DNA of 64,000 bases from Bacteroidales bacterium 52_46 (GCA_001915385.1 MNQK01000001.1:201868-265867), one strand, 5' to 3'. Positions 51,630 through 61,134 are shown, numbered from the stretch's first letter. Numbers and translations: made by a program. Notes: generated from the sequence alone by a model not told the origin.

Positions 51630-53045
51630 ATGGACAATCAGTTAGAGAAGCTATATAATAAATTTCGCGAGGAACTCGCCGGAAACGACATATCAATCTA
51701 TTACGACGAGGGCGACCTCGCCGACATATTCGACTATGCCGGCGACGTACACGATGATTATATCCGTCTGGAAGCGCTGCTTTTAGGCAACAGGCTTTTC
51801 CCTGACAGCGAAATAATGCTCGAACGGCGCGCCATCTGGCTCGCCAACATGGGCAACGAGCCGTTGCGCCAGTTCATTCTCGACCACCCGCGTTCCAACC
51901 CGTCGGTGATGTGGGAAACGCTGCGCATACGCGCCAACGCGCCCTACGCCCCCGAGCAGGCCATAAGCGAACTCGAATCGCTCCTTGACCGGTTCCGCCT
52001 TGACGACGACGAGTCAATCATACAGTTCGTAGGACTTGTGCGGCATCTCGAGCAGGAAAACTGGCTCGTGGCCAACATCGACCGTGTGCGCGACCGCTGC
52101 GACTACCCGCCCACACTGCTTTTCGAGATAGCGCGCATGGCCGAAAACCGTCCGCAGTCCACTTCCGCACTCCCGCTCCTGGAGGAACTTACCGAACTTG
52201 ACCCTTTCAACACCGATTATTGGGGACTGATGGCCGAACTGCAGTCAAACTGCGAGCAATACGAGGATTCGCTCGCATCGCTCGAATATGCCAAAGCCCT
52301 CGAGCCTGACGATGTGGAATTGCTCACAATCGAAGGCTACAATTACCTGAAGCTCAACCGCATCGACGAGGCAATCAACGCTTTCAGGCACGCGCTGTCA
52401 GTCGACGCCGACTATTTCATAGCCAAACGCAATCTCCTCGAAGCCTACCGCATGAAGGGGGAGGCTCAGAAATGTGCCGAACTGATACGCGAGCTATTCC
52501 GCGCTGACCCGACAGACACGTCGCTGCTGTGCGAGATGCTGCTTACGTTTCCCGACGAAACTGACGAGACGCTGGCGCACTTCTACGCCAACGCCGATGC
52601 CGACGAAAATGAAGCCATAGTGCATGTGAGCGAGCTTTGCCGCACAGGCAACGAGACTTCAGCACTCAACTACATGCGCTGGTACCAGAAGTCGTTCGCC
52701 CTGTCGACACAGGGCAAAATGGTGTTTATCGAGCTGCTATACCACAACGGCCGCTATCAGGAGGCCTACGACTATCTTATCGACAACCTGAAATCGCCCG
52801 TGCTCTCCTCTTCGGAGCTTCCCATCATAGCCGTCATCGTATCCATACTTCTGAAACTGCACATATTTGACGAAGCGCTCCATTTCTGCAACAACTGGCT
52901 TGAAAAACTGCATGCAGCCACGGTGGAGCACAACAGTTTCCATCTGATTAACCGCGGACTGCGCGATATACTGACCGACGTGAAACAACTGCTAACCGTC
53001 AACCCCACTCCCACCGACGAGCAAATCAACCGCGTGGCGCTGTGA
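51630..53045 (+). CDS. Tetratricopeptide-repeat protein
   Basis: This 471-residue cytoplasmic-looking protein has no signal peptide. From ~180 onwards it has TPR helices, for example LLEELTELDPFNTDYWGLMA, SLASLEYAKALEPDDVELLT and AINAFRHALSVDADYFIAKR. The N-terminal ~150 residues are acidic and helical (YYDEGDLADIFDYAGDVHDD). TPR arrays bind other proteins; no partner can be named. It follows a palindromic repeat by ~40 bp. Confidence 0.85.
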   Translation: MDNQLEKLYNKFREELAGNDISIYYDEGDLADIFDYAGDVHDDYIRLEALLLGNRLFPDSEIMLERRAIWLANMGNEPLRQFILDHPRSNPSVMWETLRIRANAPYAPEQAISELESLLDRFRLDDDESIIQFVGLVRHLEQENWLVANIDRVRDRCDYPPTLLFEIARMAENRPQSTSALPLLEELTELDPFNTDYWGLMAELQSNCEQYEDSLASLEYAKALEPDDVELLTIEGYNYLKLNRIDEAINAFRHALSVDADYFIAKRNLLEAYRMKGEAQKCAELIRELFRADPTDTSLLCEMLLTFPDETDETLAHFYANADADENEAIVHVSELCRTGNETSALNYMRWYQKSFALSTQGKMVFIELLYHNGRYQEAYDYLIDNLKSPVLSSSELPIIAVIVSILLKLHIFDEALHFCNNWLEKLHAATVEHNSFHLINRGLRDILTDVKQLLTVNPTPTDEQINRVAL

Positions 53046-53349
53046 GATTACTGAGGGCATAGCCGACCGAATGTTAACGTTAACATATTTTATATAAACG
53101 TTCAACCGTTTCATTGCCGAAATTTATTAATTTTGGGGAAAGCTACAACATTTCCGCCAAAACGGGACTCTAAGAGGGTATGCCGGCATAATGCCTGACT
53201 GCCGCGAACTTTCGCCCGTATCAAATGTTAATTATATAAATAATAAAGGAAATGGCGGGCGATAACCGCTCCGAGGGATGATAATCAACACGCGAAAATA
53301 ATCTTAAAAGAGCCGCCCGGCAGTTCCGGAATGTCAAACTTAAAAACTG
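53046..53349. promoter_or_regulatory. Long structured leader upstream of small membrane gene
   Basis: No gene is seen in these 304 bp. A -7 box TAATTTTG (53128-53135) would start a transcript near 53142 and leave a ~208-nt leader. Within it are CGGCA-TGCCG (~53182-53203) and TCGCCCG-CGGGCGA arms around an AT-rich loop (~53214-53264), plus a GC-rich stem candidate near 53310. This could be a structured 5' UTR. No known riboswitch class is recognised. Confidence 0.4.
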
Positions 53350-53601
53350 ATGGCAATGAATCAAAGAAATTATGGGAGTCAGAAGCCGGTATTGCCCTTC
53401 TCCCTCCGACTTTTTTTCGGCATTTTTATGATTTTGGTTTTTGGCTTCGTGGGACTGATGTTGCTGTTCAACTGGTTTAACGTAATCTACGATCCGTCAT
53501 GGAACTGGCTACGCTGGGTCGGCGGTCCGATTTTCATACTGTACGGCATATCACGCGGCTATCGCCTCTTCAAAGCGACCAAATCCGATGACGAAGAATA
53601 G
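53350..53601 (+). CDS. Small two-helix membrane protein
   Basis: This 83-residue protein has two hydrophobic helices (~17-42 LFFGIFMILVFGFVGLML... and ~53-70 WVGGPIFILYGISRG) and an acidic C-terminus (KSDDEE). No family is recognised. The start MAMNQRNYG has a second Met at residue 3. It probably shares a transcript with the PstS-like gene 41 bp downstream, which suggests a linked envelope role. Confidence 0.7.
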   Translation: MAMNQRNYGSQKPVLPFSLRLFFGIFMILVFGFVGLMLLFNWFNVIYDPSWNWLRWVGGPIFILYGISRGYRLFKATKSDDEE

Positions 53602-53642
53602 CCCGCACATCACCGATTAAACATAAACCCGATAAATATCCC

Positions 53643-54647
53643 ATGCTGAAAAAAAACAGAATACTTGCTACGGTTGCCGTTGCACTCGCAACGGCAACCG
53701 TAGCCTGCAATCCCAATCCGAAAGTCGGACAGGACGGTAACTCCGTGTCGGCCACATCGGGCGTCACCGTGATGGCATGCGACGAGTCATTCCAACACAT
53801 CATGGAGCAGGAGATTAATGTGTACGAATACCAGTATCCCAATGCATCGATACTCGCCCGCTACCTGCCCGAGCAGCAATGTATCGACTCGCTGCTGCAC
53901 ACCAACAATACAAAACTCGCCGTCACATCACGCCCGCTCACATCGTCGGAGATGCGCTATCTCGAACTGCGCAAACGCCAGCCCCGCTCAAAGATGGTGG
54001 CAGTCGACGCAATCGCTATAATAGCCAACAAAGACAACCCTATCAACGAAATATCGACCTCCGACCTCGGCAAGATACTCTCCGGAGAAATAACCGAATG
54101 GAAATGGGTGGAACCGGACAATAAGTCGGGCAACATTGACATAATATTCGACTACAACGGCTCGAGTACCGTAAGGTACATGACCGACAGCATTATGGAC
54201 GGCCGCCCGTTCGGCAAAAACGTTTTCGCCCAGAATTCCAACGCCAAGGTAGTACAGACAGTATCCGAACGGAAAGGCGCCCTCGGCATAATCGGCGTGA
54301 GCTGGATTTCCTCCGACCTCAAAGGCGTGGAGATGTCGACAGCCGAACTGTCGGACGCATCGCAGAAAAACGATACCACAAACCTCGGTTTCACACCCGA
54401 CATAAAAGTCCTTGCCGTGTCGGGCAAAGGACAATTCCCGGGCGAAGGCAAGAAACCGTATCAGGCATATATATTTGACGGCTCTTACCCGCTCTACCGT
54501 CCCATCTATCTGACAGTCACCGGATATAAGAACGCAACACAGAGCGGATTCTTCACATTCGTCACCGGATTTGCCGGGCAGAAACTTATACAGCTTACCG
54601 GCGTGCTCCCCGCCGCAATGCACCCGCGCATCGTAAATGTCGACTGA
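53643..54647 (+). CDS. PstS-like phosphate-binding lipoprotein
   Basis: This 334-residue protein has a lipoprotein signal (MLKKNRILATVAVALATATV then ACN, Cys22) and a type 2 periplasmic-binding fold of the PstS family: VTSRPLTSSEMRYL, VDAIAIIANKDNPINEIST, LGKILSGEITEWKW and GSSTVRYMTDSIM, the phosphate-binding site region. No pst transporter genes are in the window. It may be a scavenger or sensor rather than part of a full ABC system. Confidence 0.85.
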   Translation: MLKKNRILATVAVALATATVACNPNPKVGQDGNSVSATSGVTVMACDESFQHIMEQEINVYEYQYPNASILARYLPEQQCIDSLLHTNNTKLAVTSRPLTSSEMRYLELRKRQPRSKMVAVDAIAIIANKDNPINEISTSDLGKILSGEITEWKWVEPDNKSGNIDIIFDYNGSSTVRYMTDSIMDGRPFGKNVFAQNSNAKVVQTVSERKGALGIIGVSWISSDLKGVEMSTAELSDASQKNDTTNLGFTPDIKVLAVSGKGQFPGEGKKPYQAYIFDGSYPLYRPIYLTVTGYKNATQSGFFTFVTGFAGQKLIQLTGVLPAAMHPRIVNVD

Positions 54648-54873
54648 CGGCAACACGGCAAAGCCCCGCTGACACGATAATTTTGTTAATTTGACTCAAT
54701 AAATCAAAAATTTACATATATTATCCACCCATCGGGCATCAGGGCATTGCATCAAAAGATAATAATTAGTAATTTTACAATTATTATTACATCAAGTCTA
54801 TATAAAAGACAACATATCGGATAAAAAATCGTTATAATCACAACGGAAAAAACAATTAAAAAACAGATACAAC

Positions 54874-56484
54874 ATGAAATTAAAGACATTATTAGCTTTC
54901 ATGCTCGGAGCTGTTGCCTTCACCGGTTCAGCCCAAGGATTCAAGGATGCAGTGGAATATTACCGTGCCGACCAGCCTGACGAAGCGGAGATTATCATCA
55001 CCCGCACAATCAACGAGGCCGGTACCGACAAATCAATGGCAAACTTCTATCTCGGACAGATTGCATTCCACCGCGAGAACTATGCGAATGCGAAAAATTT
55101 CTTTGAAAAGGGCATCTCGATCAATCCCGACAACGGATACAACTACGTAGGCCTCGGTGAAGTTGCTCTCCAGCAGGGCGACAAATCGGCAGCCGACGAT
55201 TTCTTCAAACAGGCTTCTAAACTTAACAAAAAAGACGCCGTTCTGCTTACCGAAATCGCACGTGCATTCTACAATGCCGACGCGGCTAAGTACGCAAAAG
55301 ATATTGAAAAATATCTCAAAGACGCCCGCAAGGCCGACAAAGACTGCCCCGCCATCTTCATTCTCGAAGCCGACATGCTCGCTCCCGTCAATGTAGGTGA
55401 TGCAGCAGGATATTATGAAATGGCCATGAGCGCCGCCGACGGTGTGAAATATCCCGAGGCTTTCGTGAAATATGCACGCACATATTTCCCGGTCAACCCC
55501 AACTATGCTATCGACGGTCTTAAAAAACTGCTTGAGCTTCAGCCCAACTCGGCTCTCGCTCAACGTGAGCTCGCCGAAAAATACTACGACAACGACCAGC
55601 TCACAATGGCGGCCGAGCAATACGGGAAATATATCCAGAACCCCAACCACTTCAAGCGTGACGAACAGCGCTATGTAGGTCTGCTCTACTTCGGAAAAAA
55701 ATATGACGAGTCAAACGCACTTGCCGCAAAAATTCTCTCCGAAGACCCCGATAACTTCTACATGAAGCGCATGCGCATGCTCAACTATGCAGCTCTCGAA
55801 CAGCCCGAAAAAGCCATCGAAGAGGGTGACAAATTTTTCCAGGCAACAGGTGAGTTCGTTCCCAATGACTACACCACATACGGCGACATGCTCATAGCTA
55901 TGGGACAGGATTCAATCGGCGTGCTCCAATATGAGAAAGCCCTTACCCTTGCTCCCGACAAAGCATCGCTCTACAAAGACATCAGCCAGGCTTATACCGC
56001 AGCCAAGATGTATGACAAAGCTGCCGAAGCACAGCAGAAATATATCGACATGGATCCCGAGCACACCACCAACGACGTGATGATACTCGCCCGCCGTTAC
56101 CAGAATGCTGCCGCTACCTCAGCTCCCGACAGCCCCGAGCATGCCGACTTCTCACAGAAAGCAATCAAGGCCATCGAAGAGGTTTACTCCAAAGTACCCG
56201 ACAACCTTCAGGTGCTCACTACCCGCAGCCGCATCTACCTCATCGCCAACAACAATGAGATGAACGATGACATCGAGCAGCAGCTCGTAAAGATTGTGGA
56301 GATACTTGACGCCGATCCCGAAAACGTAACTGCACGCAAGCAGGATTACATCTTCGCACTCAACCTTCTCGGCAAATACAACCTCGCCAAGGACCGTGAA
56401 AAGGCCAAAGCCTACTACACAAAATTCCTCGAAATCAACCCCGAAAACGAACAGCTCCGCACATTCGTCGAAAACCTGAAATAA
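54874..56484 (+). CDS. Secreted tetratricopeptide-repeat protein
   Basis: This 536-residue exported protein (signal peptide MKLKTLLAFMLGAVAFTGSA) is almost all TPR units, for example NFYLGQIAFHRENYANAKNF, FFEKGISINPDNGYNYVGLG and YAALEQPEKAIEEGDKFFQ. It ends with an acidic helix, LEINPENEQLRTFVENLK. Similar periplasmic TPR proteins scaffold outer-membrane assemblies in Bacteroidetes, but no partner is evident. The ~225 bp upstream are AT-rich. A terminator hairpin follows at 56510-56543. Confidence 0.88.
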   Translation: MKLKTLLAFMLGAVAFTGSAQGFKDAVEYYRADQPDEAEIIITRTINEAGTDKSMANFYLGQIAFHRENYANAKNFFEKGISINPDNGYNYVGLGEVALQQGDKSAADDFFKQASKLNKKDAVLLTEIARAFYNADAAKYAKDIEKYLKDARKADKDCPAIFILEADMLAPVNVGDAAGYYEMAMSAADGVKYPEAFVKYARTYFPVNPNYAIDGLKKLLELQPNSALAQRELAEKYYDNDQLTMAAEQYGKYIQNPNHFKRDEQRYVGLLYFGKKYDESNALAAKILSEDPDNFYMKRMRMLNYAALEQPEKAIEEGDKFFQATGEFVPNDYTTYGDMLIAMGQDSIGVLQYEKALTLAPDKASLYKDISQAYTAAKMYDKAAEAQQKYIDMDPEHTTNDVMILARRYQNAAATSAPDSPEHADFSQKAIKAIEEVYSKVPDNLQVLTTRSRIYLIANNNEMNDDIEQQLVKIVEILDADPENVTARKQDYIFALNLLGKYNLAKDREKAKAYYTKFLEINPENEQLRTFVENLK

Positions 56485-56509
56485 AAGAACAGTTTCAAAT
56501 CCCCACATA

Positions 56510-56543
56510 AAGCGGGACGCCCCATGACAGGAGCGTCCCGCTT
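56510..56543 (+). terminator. Hairpin terminator of TPR gene
   Basis: AAGCGGGACGC (56510-56520) and GCGTCCCGCTT (56533-56543) form a perfect 11-bp stem with a 12-nt loop, followed by ATTCGTT. It is 25 bp after the stop codon. Confidence 0.75.
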
Positions 56544-56615
56544 ATTCGTTATGCAACAATTCAGCGATTATGTGCGATGTAAAATATTCATCACCGGCGT
56601 AGGAGTGCACCCAGG

Positions 56616-56905
56616 TGCTGTTTACTTAAGCATCTGAGCGTCCTCTGGACGCTGATTATTCGTAACCCCGTATGCCGGAGTGAAACGGAGGCATGCGGGG
56701 AATAATGTATATATAACCGTGGCGTCCGGAGGACGCCGATTTACTTAGCTACCAGCTGTTTATTATAAATGGAGTGATGTAAATCGGCGTCATCCGGACG
56801 CCACTCCCCGTATGATAACTTTCCACGCACGCCTTCGCAAGCTTCGGCGTACGTGGTTACGCATAATCGACGTCCTGCGGACGTCACGCCCTTAGGCAAA
56901 CAGCA
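56616..56905. repeat. Nested-hairpin element, copy 2
   Basis: This 290-bp element is bounded by TGCTGTTTACTTAAG (56616-56630) and CTTAGGCAAACAGCA (56891-56905). The interior (56637-56886) is the reverse complement of 41258-41510 with about 85% identity and includes GGCGTCCGGAGGACGCC, ATTATTCGTAACCCCG and GCGTACGTGGTTACG hairpins. Just outside the right end, TTGGGCTGCACC matches the sequence outside the left end of copy 3. No coding capacity. Confidence 0.82.
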
Positions 56906-56957
56906 TTGGGCTGCACCGAGGTGCAGCCGCAACCGATATATATTTACATTTGTTGGA

Positions 56958-57644
56958 TTAGAAGAGTTTCTTTGGCTTGGTGGCCTGGAATTCCTTGAGG
57001 TAGAGGGGCACACTGTAGGCAAGGTCGAGGAAGTCCTTGCGTGTGAAGGCCTGTTCGGCAAGCGGGAGCATGTTGGCAGCCAATGGATGTATGCCGGAAA
57101 TGAAAACGGCGTTGTCCGACGTGATGACGTCGCGGGCTTTATCGGAACCGTTGCCGAAAATAAGAAGACGTCGGCCGGCAAGATAATTGTCAAATGCTTC
57201 AGGGGTAAGTATCAGCGGCGTGGGTGCGACAAGAGTGTCGAGTGCCATGTCGTAGACAGCGGTATATACCTCCATGCGGCGCGCGTCAATCATCGGGACA
57301 AACAGTTCGTCTCCTTCTATGGAGTGATTGAACATGACGTCTACCGCCATGATTTTAAGCGTATCGACACCGATAAGCGGGATATTGAGCGCATAACACA
57401 GCCCCTTTGCCTCCGACAGGCCTATACGCAGCCCGGTATAGCTTCCGGGACCGATACTGACGGCAACCGCGTCGAGTTTCATCTCATGCGCCGCGATATG
57501 GTCAAGGCAGTCCTTTATAAATCCGCTCAGCAGCGTGGCGTGGTTATGACCGGCGAAATCCTCACGGTGGCACAGCACCATGCCGTCGAAGGTGACGGCC
57601 ACGGAGCATACATCGGTCGATGTCTCTATATTAAGTATTGTCAT
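56958..57644 (-). CDS. tsaB: tRNA t6A synthesis protein TsaB
   Basis: This 228-residue ASKHA-fold protein begins MTILNIETSTDVCSVAV and has HNHATLLSGFIKDCL, VSIGPGSYTGLRIGLSEAKG and IPLIGVDTLKIMA. These are the N-terminal landmarks of TsaB (YeaZ), the dimerisation partner of TsaD in making N6-threonylcarbamoyladenosine-37 of tRNAs reading ANN codons. It is divergent from yicC with 100 bp between. Confidence 0.92.
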   Translation of the reverse strand: MTILNIETSTDVCSVAVTFDGMVLCHREDFAGHNHATLLSGFIKDCLDHIAAHEMKLDAVAVSIGPGSYTGLRIGLSEAKGLCYALNIPLIGVDTLKIMAVDVMFNHSIEGDELFVPMIDARRMEVYTAVYDMALDTLVAPTPLILTPEAFDNYLAGRRLLIFGNGSDKARDVITSDNAVFISGIHPLAANMLPLAEQAFTRKDFLDLAYSVPLYLKEFQATKPKKLF

Positions 57645-57744
57645 ATTGCAAAATAATTTTCTTCCGGCGCTCTATTTTTTTTATGCAAAGTTACGTTTTT
57701 TTTCATGTATTGTGTAATTTTGTGGAAAATAAATCTTTTGGACC

Positions 57745-58620
57745 ATGCTATTATCAATGACAGGTTTCGGCAAAGGAATAGCCGAAAACAGTTCCAAGAA
57801 ATTCACAGTAGAGATCAAGACACTCAATTCGAAGCAGCTCGATTTCTCGAGCCGCATGCCCGCACAATACCGCGAGATGGAAGTTGAATGCCGCAATCTC
57901 ATAGCCACACGCATAGAGCGCGGCAAAGTAGACCTTGCAGTCACCGTGGAAACACTGGGAATAACCTCCGACGTAAGCATCAACATAGAAAAGGCCGCCG
58001 CCTACAAGGCGCAGATCGAACGTATGTCGCGGGAACTCGGACTGCCTGCGCCGGCCGACTGGTATTCGGTATTGCTGCGTTTCCCCGACGTCATGCACAC
58101 CGACAGTACCGACGGCATCGACGACGATGACCGCGCCACACTCCTCAAAGCTGTCGACGCGGCCTGCGACGCGCTGCGTGAATTCCGCGCCAAGGAGGGG
58201 AAAAAGCTCAGCGAGTTTTTTGCCACGCGCATAAACAGGATTGCCGGATTGCTCGCCGAAGTACCCAAATACGAGACCGAACGCATCACCAAAATACGTG
58301 CCCGCATCGAGGACGCCCTCGCCCAGATACCGCAAGCCGACTACGACCGCGGACGCTACGAGCAGGAGATGATATTCTACATCGAAAAGCTCGACATCAA
58401 TGAGGAGAAGCAGCGTCTGGCCCAGCATCTGGAGTATTTCACCGAAACGATGGAGGCCGAGCCCGGACAGGGTAAGAAACTCGGCTTCATAGCTCAGGAA
58501 ATGGGTCGCGAAATCAACACCCTCGGCTCGAAGAGCAACCACGCCGAAATGCAGATTACGGTGGTGAAGATGAAAGACGAGCTTGAACAAATCAAGGAAC
58601 AGGTGCTCAACGTACTGTAA
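57745..58620 (+). CDS. YicC-family endoribonuclease
   Basis: This 291-residue protein starts MLLSMTGFGKGIAENSSKKF and ends EMGREINTLGSKSNHAEMQI followed by TVVKMKDELEQIKEQVLNVL, the conserved N-terminal YicC and C-terminal DUF1732 landmarks. YicC-type proteins cut RNA endonucleolytically and help degrade small RNAs in E. coli. The gene leads a rightward operon with gmk, nadD and the DUF5063 gene. Confidence 0.93.
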   Translation: MLLSMTGFGKGIAENSSKKFTVEIKTLNSKQLDFSSRMPAQYREMEVECRNLIATRIERGKVDLAVTVETLGITSDVSINIEKAAAYKAQIERMSRELGLPAPADWYSVLLRFPDVMHTDSTDGIDDDDRATLLKAVDAACDALREFRAKEGKKLSEFFATRINRIAGLLAEVPKYETERITKIRARIEDALAQIPQADYDRGRYEQEMIFYIEKLDINEEKQRLAQHLEYFTETMEAEPGQGKKLGFIAQEMGREINTLGSKSNHAEMQITVVKMKDELEQIKEQVLNVL

Positions 58621-58655
58621 CTATACATTATGACTTAACAATAAAGACCACATAT

Positions 58656-59237
58656 ATGTCAGGAAAACTCATCATAATATCGGCGCCTTCAGGGTGCGGA
58701 AAGTCAACGATAATCCACGATCTCACACAACGCGGCAATATCGACATGACATTTTCAGTTTCAGCTACCAACCGCAAGCCGCGCGAGGGGGAAATCGACG
58801 GTGTGCACTATCACTTCCTGTCGACCTCCGAGTTTCACGACCGCATAGCCTCAGGCGACTTCCTTGAATATGAGGAAGTGTATCCGGGCCGCTTCTACGG
58901 CACGCTCAAGAGCGAAATCAACCGTGCGCTCGACGCCGGAAGCAATATCGTGCTCGACATAGACGTAAAAGGCGGCATCAATGTCAAGAAACTGTACGGT
59001 GACCGCGCGCTGTCGATATTCATCGAGCCGCCGTCGGTGGAGGAACTGCGCCGCCGCCTTGAAAACCGTGGCACCGAGTCGCGCGAGGTTATCGACGAAC
59101 GCATATCGCGTGCGGAGTTCGAACTGTCGCTTGCGCCGCAGTTTGATGTGGTCGTTGTCAACGACAATCTCGAGCAGGCTATCGACCGTACCGAGCAGCT
59201 TATCGTCGACTTCATCGGTTCAAAACCTCAGGCATAG
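58656..59237 (+). CDS. gmk: Guanylate kinase
   Basis: This 193-residue kinase converts GMP and ATP to GDP and ADP. The P-loop is ISAPSGCGKSTII at the N-terminus, the GMP-binding region SATNRKPREGEIDGVHYHFL, and the lid region FIEPPSVEELRRRLENRGTE. Length is standard. It is 35 bp after yicC, a pairing common in bacteria. Confidence 0.96.
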   Translation: MSGKLIIISAPSGCGKSTIIHDLTQRGNIDMTFSVSATNRKPREGEIDGVHYHFLSTSEFHDRIASGDFLEYEEVYPGRFYGTLKSEINRALDAGSNIVLDIDVKGGINVKKLYGDRALSIFIEPPSVEELRRRLENRGTESREVIDERISRAEFELSLAPQFDVVVVNDNLEQAIDRTEQLIVDFIGSKPQA

Positions 59238-59266
59238 CGGACGTACCGACAATCCCGCCGACAGTA

Positions 59267-59857
59267 ATGCATACACGCCGACGTATTGCCCTGATGGGGG
59301 GCTCATTCAATCCGGTGCATATCGGGCATCTCATGGTGGCCGACTATGTGCGTCAGGCCGCACGTCTCGACGAGGTGCTCATGTGCGTAAGCCCCCTCAA
59401 TCCGCTCAAGGCCGGGAATACCGACCTTGCATCGGACAGCGACCGTATGGCCATGCTCAGGCTTGCATGCCGACGCAGCGAGGGAGTCACGGCGTGCGAC
59501 ATAGAGCTGACAATGCCGCGGCCGTCGTACACCGTCGACACGCTCCGTCTGCTCGCGCAACGCTTTCCCGACGCCGACATATCCATAATCATAGGTAGCG
59601 ACAACTGGCTCGTATTCGACAAATGGCGTGACAGCGACGAAATAATCCGGCGCTTCGGTGTCATAATATATCCTCGCCCGGGCTACGATGTCGATGCAAA
59701 GTCCCTTCCCGACAATGTGACAATAATCGACGCTCCTACCGTCGACCTATCAAGTACCTTCCTGCGGCGCAAACTCGCCGAAGGCTTCGACATGAACATT
59801 TTCATGCCCGACGGAGTATATAATTATATCAAAACCCAAAAGCTATATGGCACTTAA
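59267..59857 (+). CDS. nadD: Nicotinate-nucleotide adenylyltransferase
   Basis: This 196-residue nucleotidyltransferase makes deamido-NAD from nicotinate mononucleotide and ATP. The HxGH site is GGSFNPVHIGHLMVADY (~residue 14), and the C-terminal signature is STFLRRKLAEG, the (S/T)xxRxxxxxG site; IGSDNW and FDKWRD are also typical. Its stop overlaps the DUF5063 gene start by 11 bp. Confidence 0.95.
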   Translation: MHTRRRIALMGGSFNPVHIGHLMVADYVRQAARLDEVLMCVSPLNPLKAGNTDLASDSDRMAMLRLACRRSEGVTACDIELTMPRPSYTVDTLRLLAQRFPDADISIIIGSDNWLVFDKWRDSDEIIRRFGVIIYPRPGYDVDAKSLPDNVTIIDAPTVDLSSTFLRRKLAEGFDMNIFMPDGVYNYIKTQKLYGT

Positions 59858-60347
59858 TCCGAATGCAATCGCTTTCACCGGCCTCGCCAACGAATACTGC
59901 CAGGCGGTAGAGAATGCCCGTGAATATGAACAGGGCGACTTCGTAAAGACGATGCTCAAACTGTTGCCGCGACTTTATATAACAGCCACCGACCTCCACG
60001 TCGACGATGTCGACCAGTATGACGCCTATATCGACTCCGCACTTGACGAAGACTATTACGACTCCGTAAGGCGCGGCATGGAGGAGGTGTTCGGACCCGA
60101 CGACGTATATCTCGAGGTATTCGAGGAGGACATGAAATTCAGCGACACTCCCGTATCGGCCAGCATAGCCGAAGGTCTTGCCGACATATTTCAGGTACTT
60201 TACAATTTCCTCGCCACGGTGCGCGACACCACCGACGAGACCGTATCGCTCGCCCTCATATCGGTAAGCGACGACTTCAAATCGTACTGGAGCACCACAC
60301 TGTGCAATGTGCTCCGCGCCCTCAACGCCATCGCCGTAAGGGAATAA
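59847..60347 (+). CDS. DUF5063 protein
   Basis: This 166-residue acidic helical protein has ALNPNAIAFTGLANEYCQAV and a DVDQYDAYIDSALDEDYYDS stretch, matching DUF5063, a family of unknown function. It overlaps nadD by 11 bp and so belongs to the yicC-gmk-nadD operon. It contains 34 Asp/Glu residues, several in clusters (DDVYLEVFEED). No enzymatic motif is visible. Confidence 0.75.
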   Translation: MALNPNAIAFTGLANEYCQAVENAREYEQGDFVKTMLKLLPRLYITATDLHVDDVDQYDAYIDSALDEDYYDSVRRGMEEVFGPDDVYLEVFEEDMKFSDTPVSASIAEGLADIFQVLYNFLATVRDTTDETVSLALISVSDDFKSYWSTTLCNVLRALNAIAVRE

Positions 60348-60397
60348 CTGCAATGCAACCGCGACTCAATCCTGTTTATTTCAACTGAGTTAGTGGA

Positions 60398-60468
60398 GCG
60401 GGGGCGTCTCGCCCCCGTGGTATTATTCTTATACTCTGAGAATTACCACGGGGGCGAGACGCCCCCGC
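60398..60468. repeat. GC-rich double palindrome
   Basis: Arms 60398-60422 and 60444-60468 are perfect 25-bp inverted repeats around a 21-bp loop. Each arm contains GGGGGCGTCTCGCCCCC, itself palindromic, so four-way folds are possible. It separates the convergent DUF5063 and DUF695 genes and could act as a two-way terminator. Confidence 0.85.
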
Positions 60469-60543
60469 CCCATTTTATGCTCCTTAAGTGAATTGTGCGT
60501 TCCTACTTTTGGAGGTTTTGCAATACCGTTGTTTATAGATTTG

Positions 60544-60987
60544 TCAGTCGTCGGAGGCGGAGATTTCCGACAGTTCGCGCATTTCGGCGTATTCGGCCCA
60601 GTCGGGGTCGTTTTCAGCGTAGATTTCAAGCGGAAGGAGCGGGAACGGCGCAAGCGCTTCGTTGAGTTTCTTCTGGAAGATGTGCGTTGACAGGGTATAG
60701 AATACCCAGTCGCGACGGTTATCGCCGGTGTAGATACCGGTCAGCACTGCCACGGGGTCTTTGTCAAACACTGCGACAAGCGCATCATGCACTTCCTCCA
60801 TGAGCTGCGAAGTAGCCAGGTCGGGCATTCCGTTGGCTTCGCCATCATACTTCCATGTCACCTCCACACGGATTGAAAATTTCGGATTATCACGGAATTT
60901 ATCTACGTCGCGGCGACCTGTCACCATTATCAGCGAGCCGTTTTCGGCATCGGTGGGCGATGTCCACCAGTCTTCATTCTTTGCCAT
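60544..60987 (-). CDS. DUF695 protein
   Basis: This 147-residue cytoplasmic protein begins MAKNEDWWTSPTDAENGSLI and has the pattern typical of DUF695 (SIRVEVTWKYD, then VLTGIYTGDNRRDWVFYT). Family function is unknown. It converges on the yicC operon across the GC-rich palindrome and is divergent from the DUF3127 gene. Its C-terminus is acidic (ELSEISASDD). Confidence 0.8.
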   Translation of the reverse strand: MAKNEDWWTSPTDAENGSLIMVTGRRDVDKFRDNPKFSIRVEVTWKYDGEANGMPDLATSQLMEEVHDALVAVFDKDPVAVLTGIYTGDNRRDWVFYTLSTHIFQKKLNEALAPFPLLPLEIYAENDPDWAEYAEMRELSEISASDD

Positions 60988-61054
60988 AATTAATCAGTAT
61001 TTATCCGCAAAAGTAAGCAACACGGCGAAATGTTCAAAAAGAATCCCGATAATT

Positions 61055-61086
61055 TTTGGCACAAGCGGGAATGTTTGTTAAATTTG
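61055..61086 (+). promoter_or_regulatory. Promoter of DUF3127 gene
   Basis: TTTG (61055-61058), 20 bp, then TAAATTTG (61079-61086): a full Bacteroidetes -33/-7 pair. It would give a leader of about 42 nt before the ATG at 61135. Confidence 0.7.
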
Positions 61087-61134
61087 TAGTCAGCAACTTT
61101 GCGAAAAACAAAACAAGAAAACAAAATATAGAAA

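Noticed and set aside
56640..56900. Short frames inside the nested-hairpin elements
   Set aside because: They are brief, unconserved between the copies and follow hairpin arms, so no gene is claimed.
57754..58590. A 278-codon minus-strand frame opposite yicC
   Set aside because: Covers the same bases as conserved yicC and has no family resemblance.
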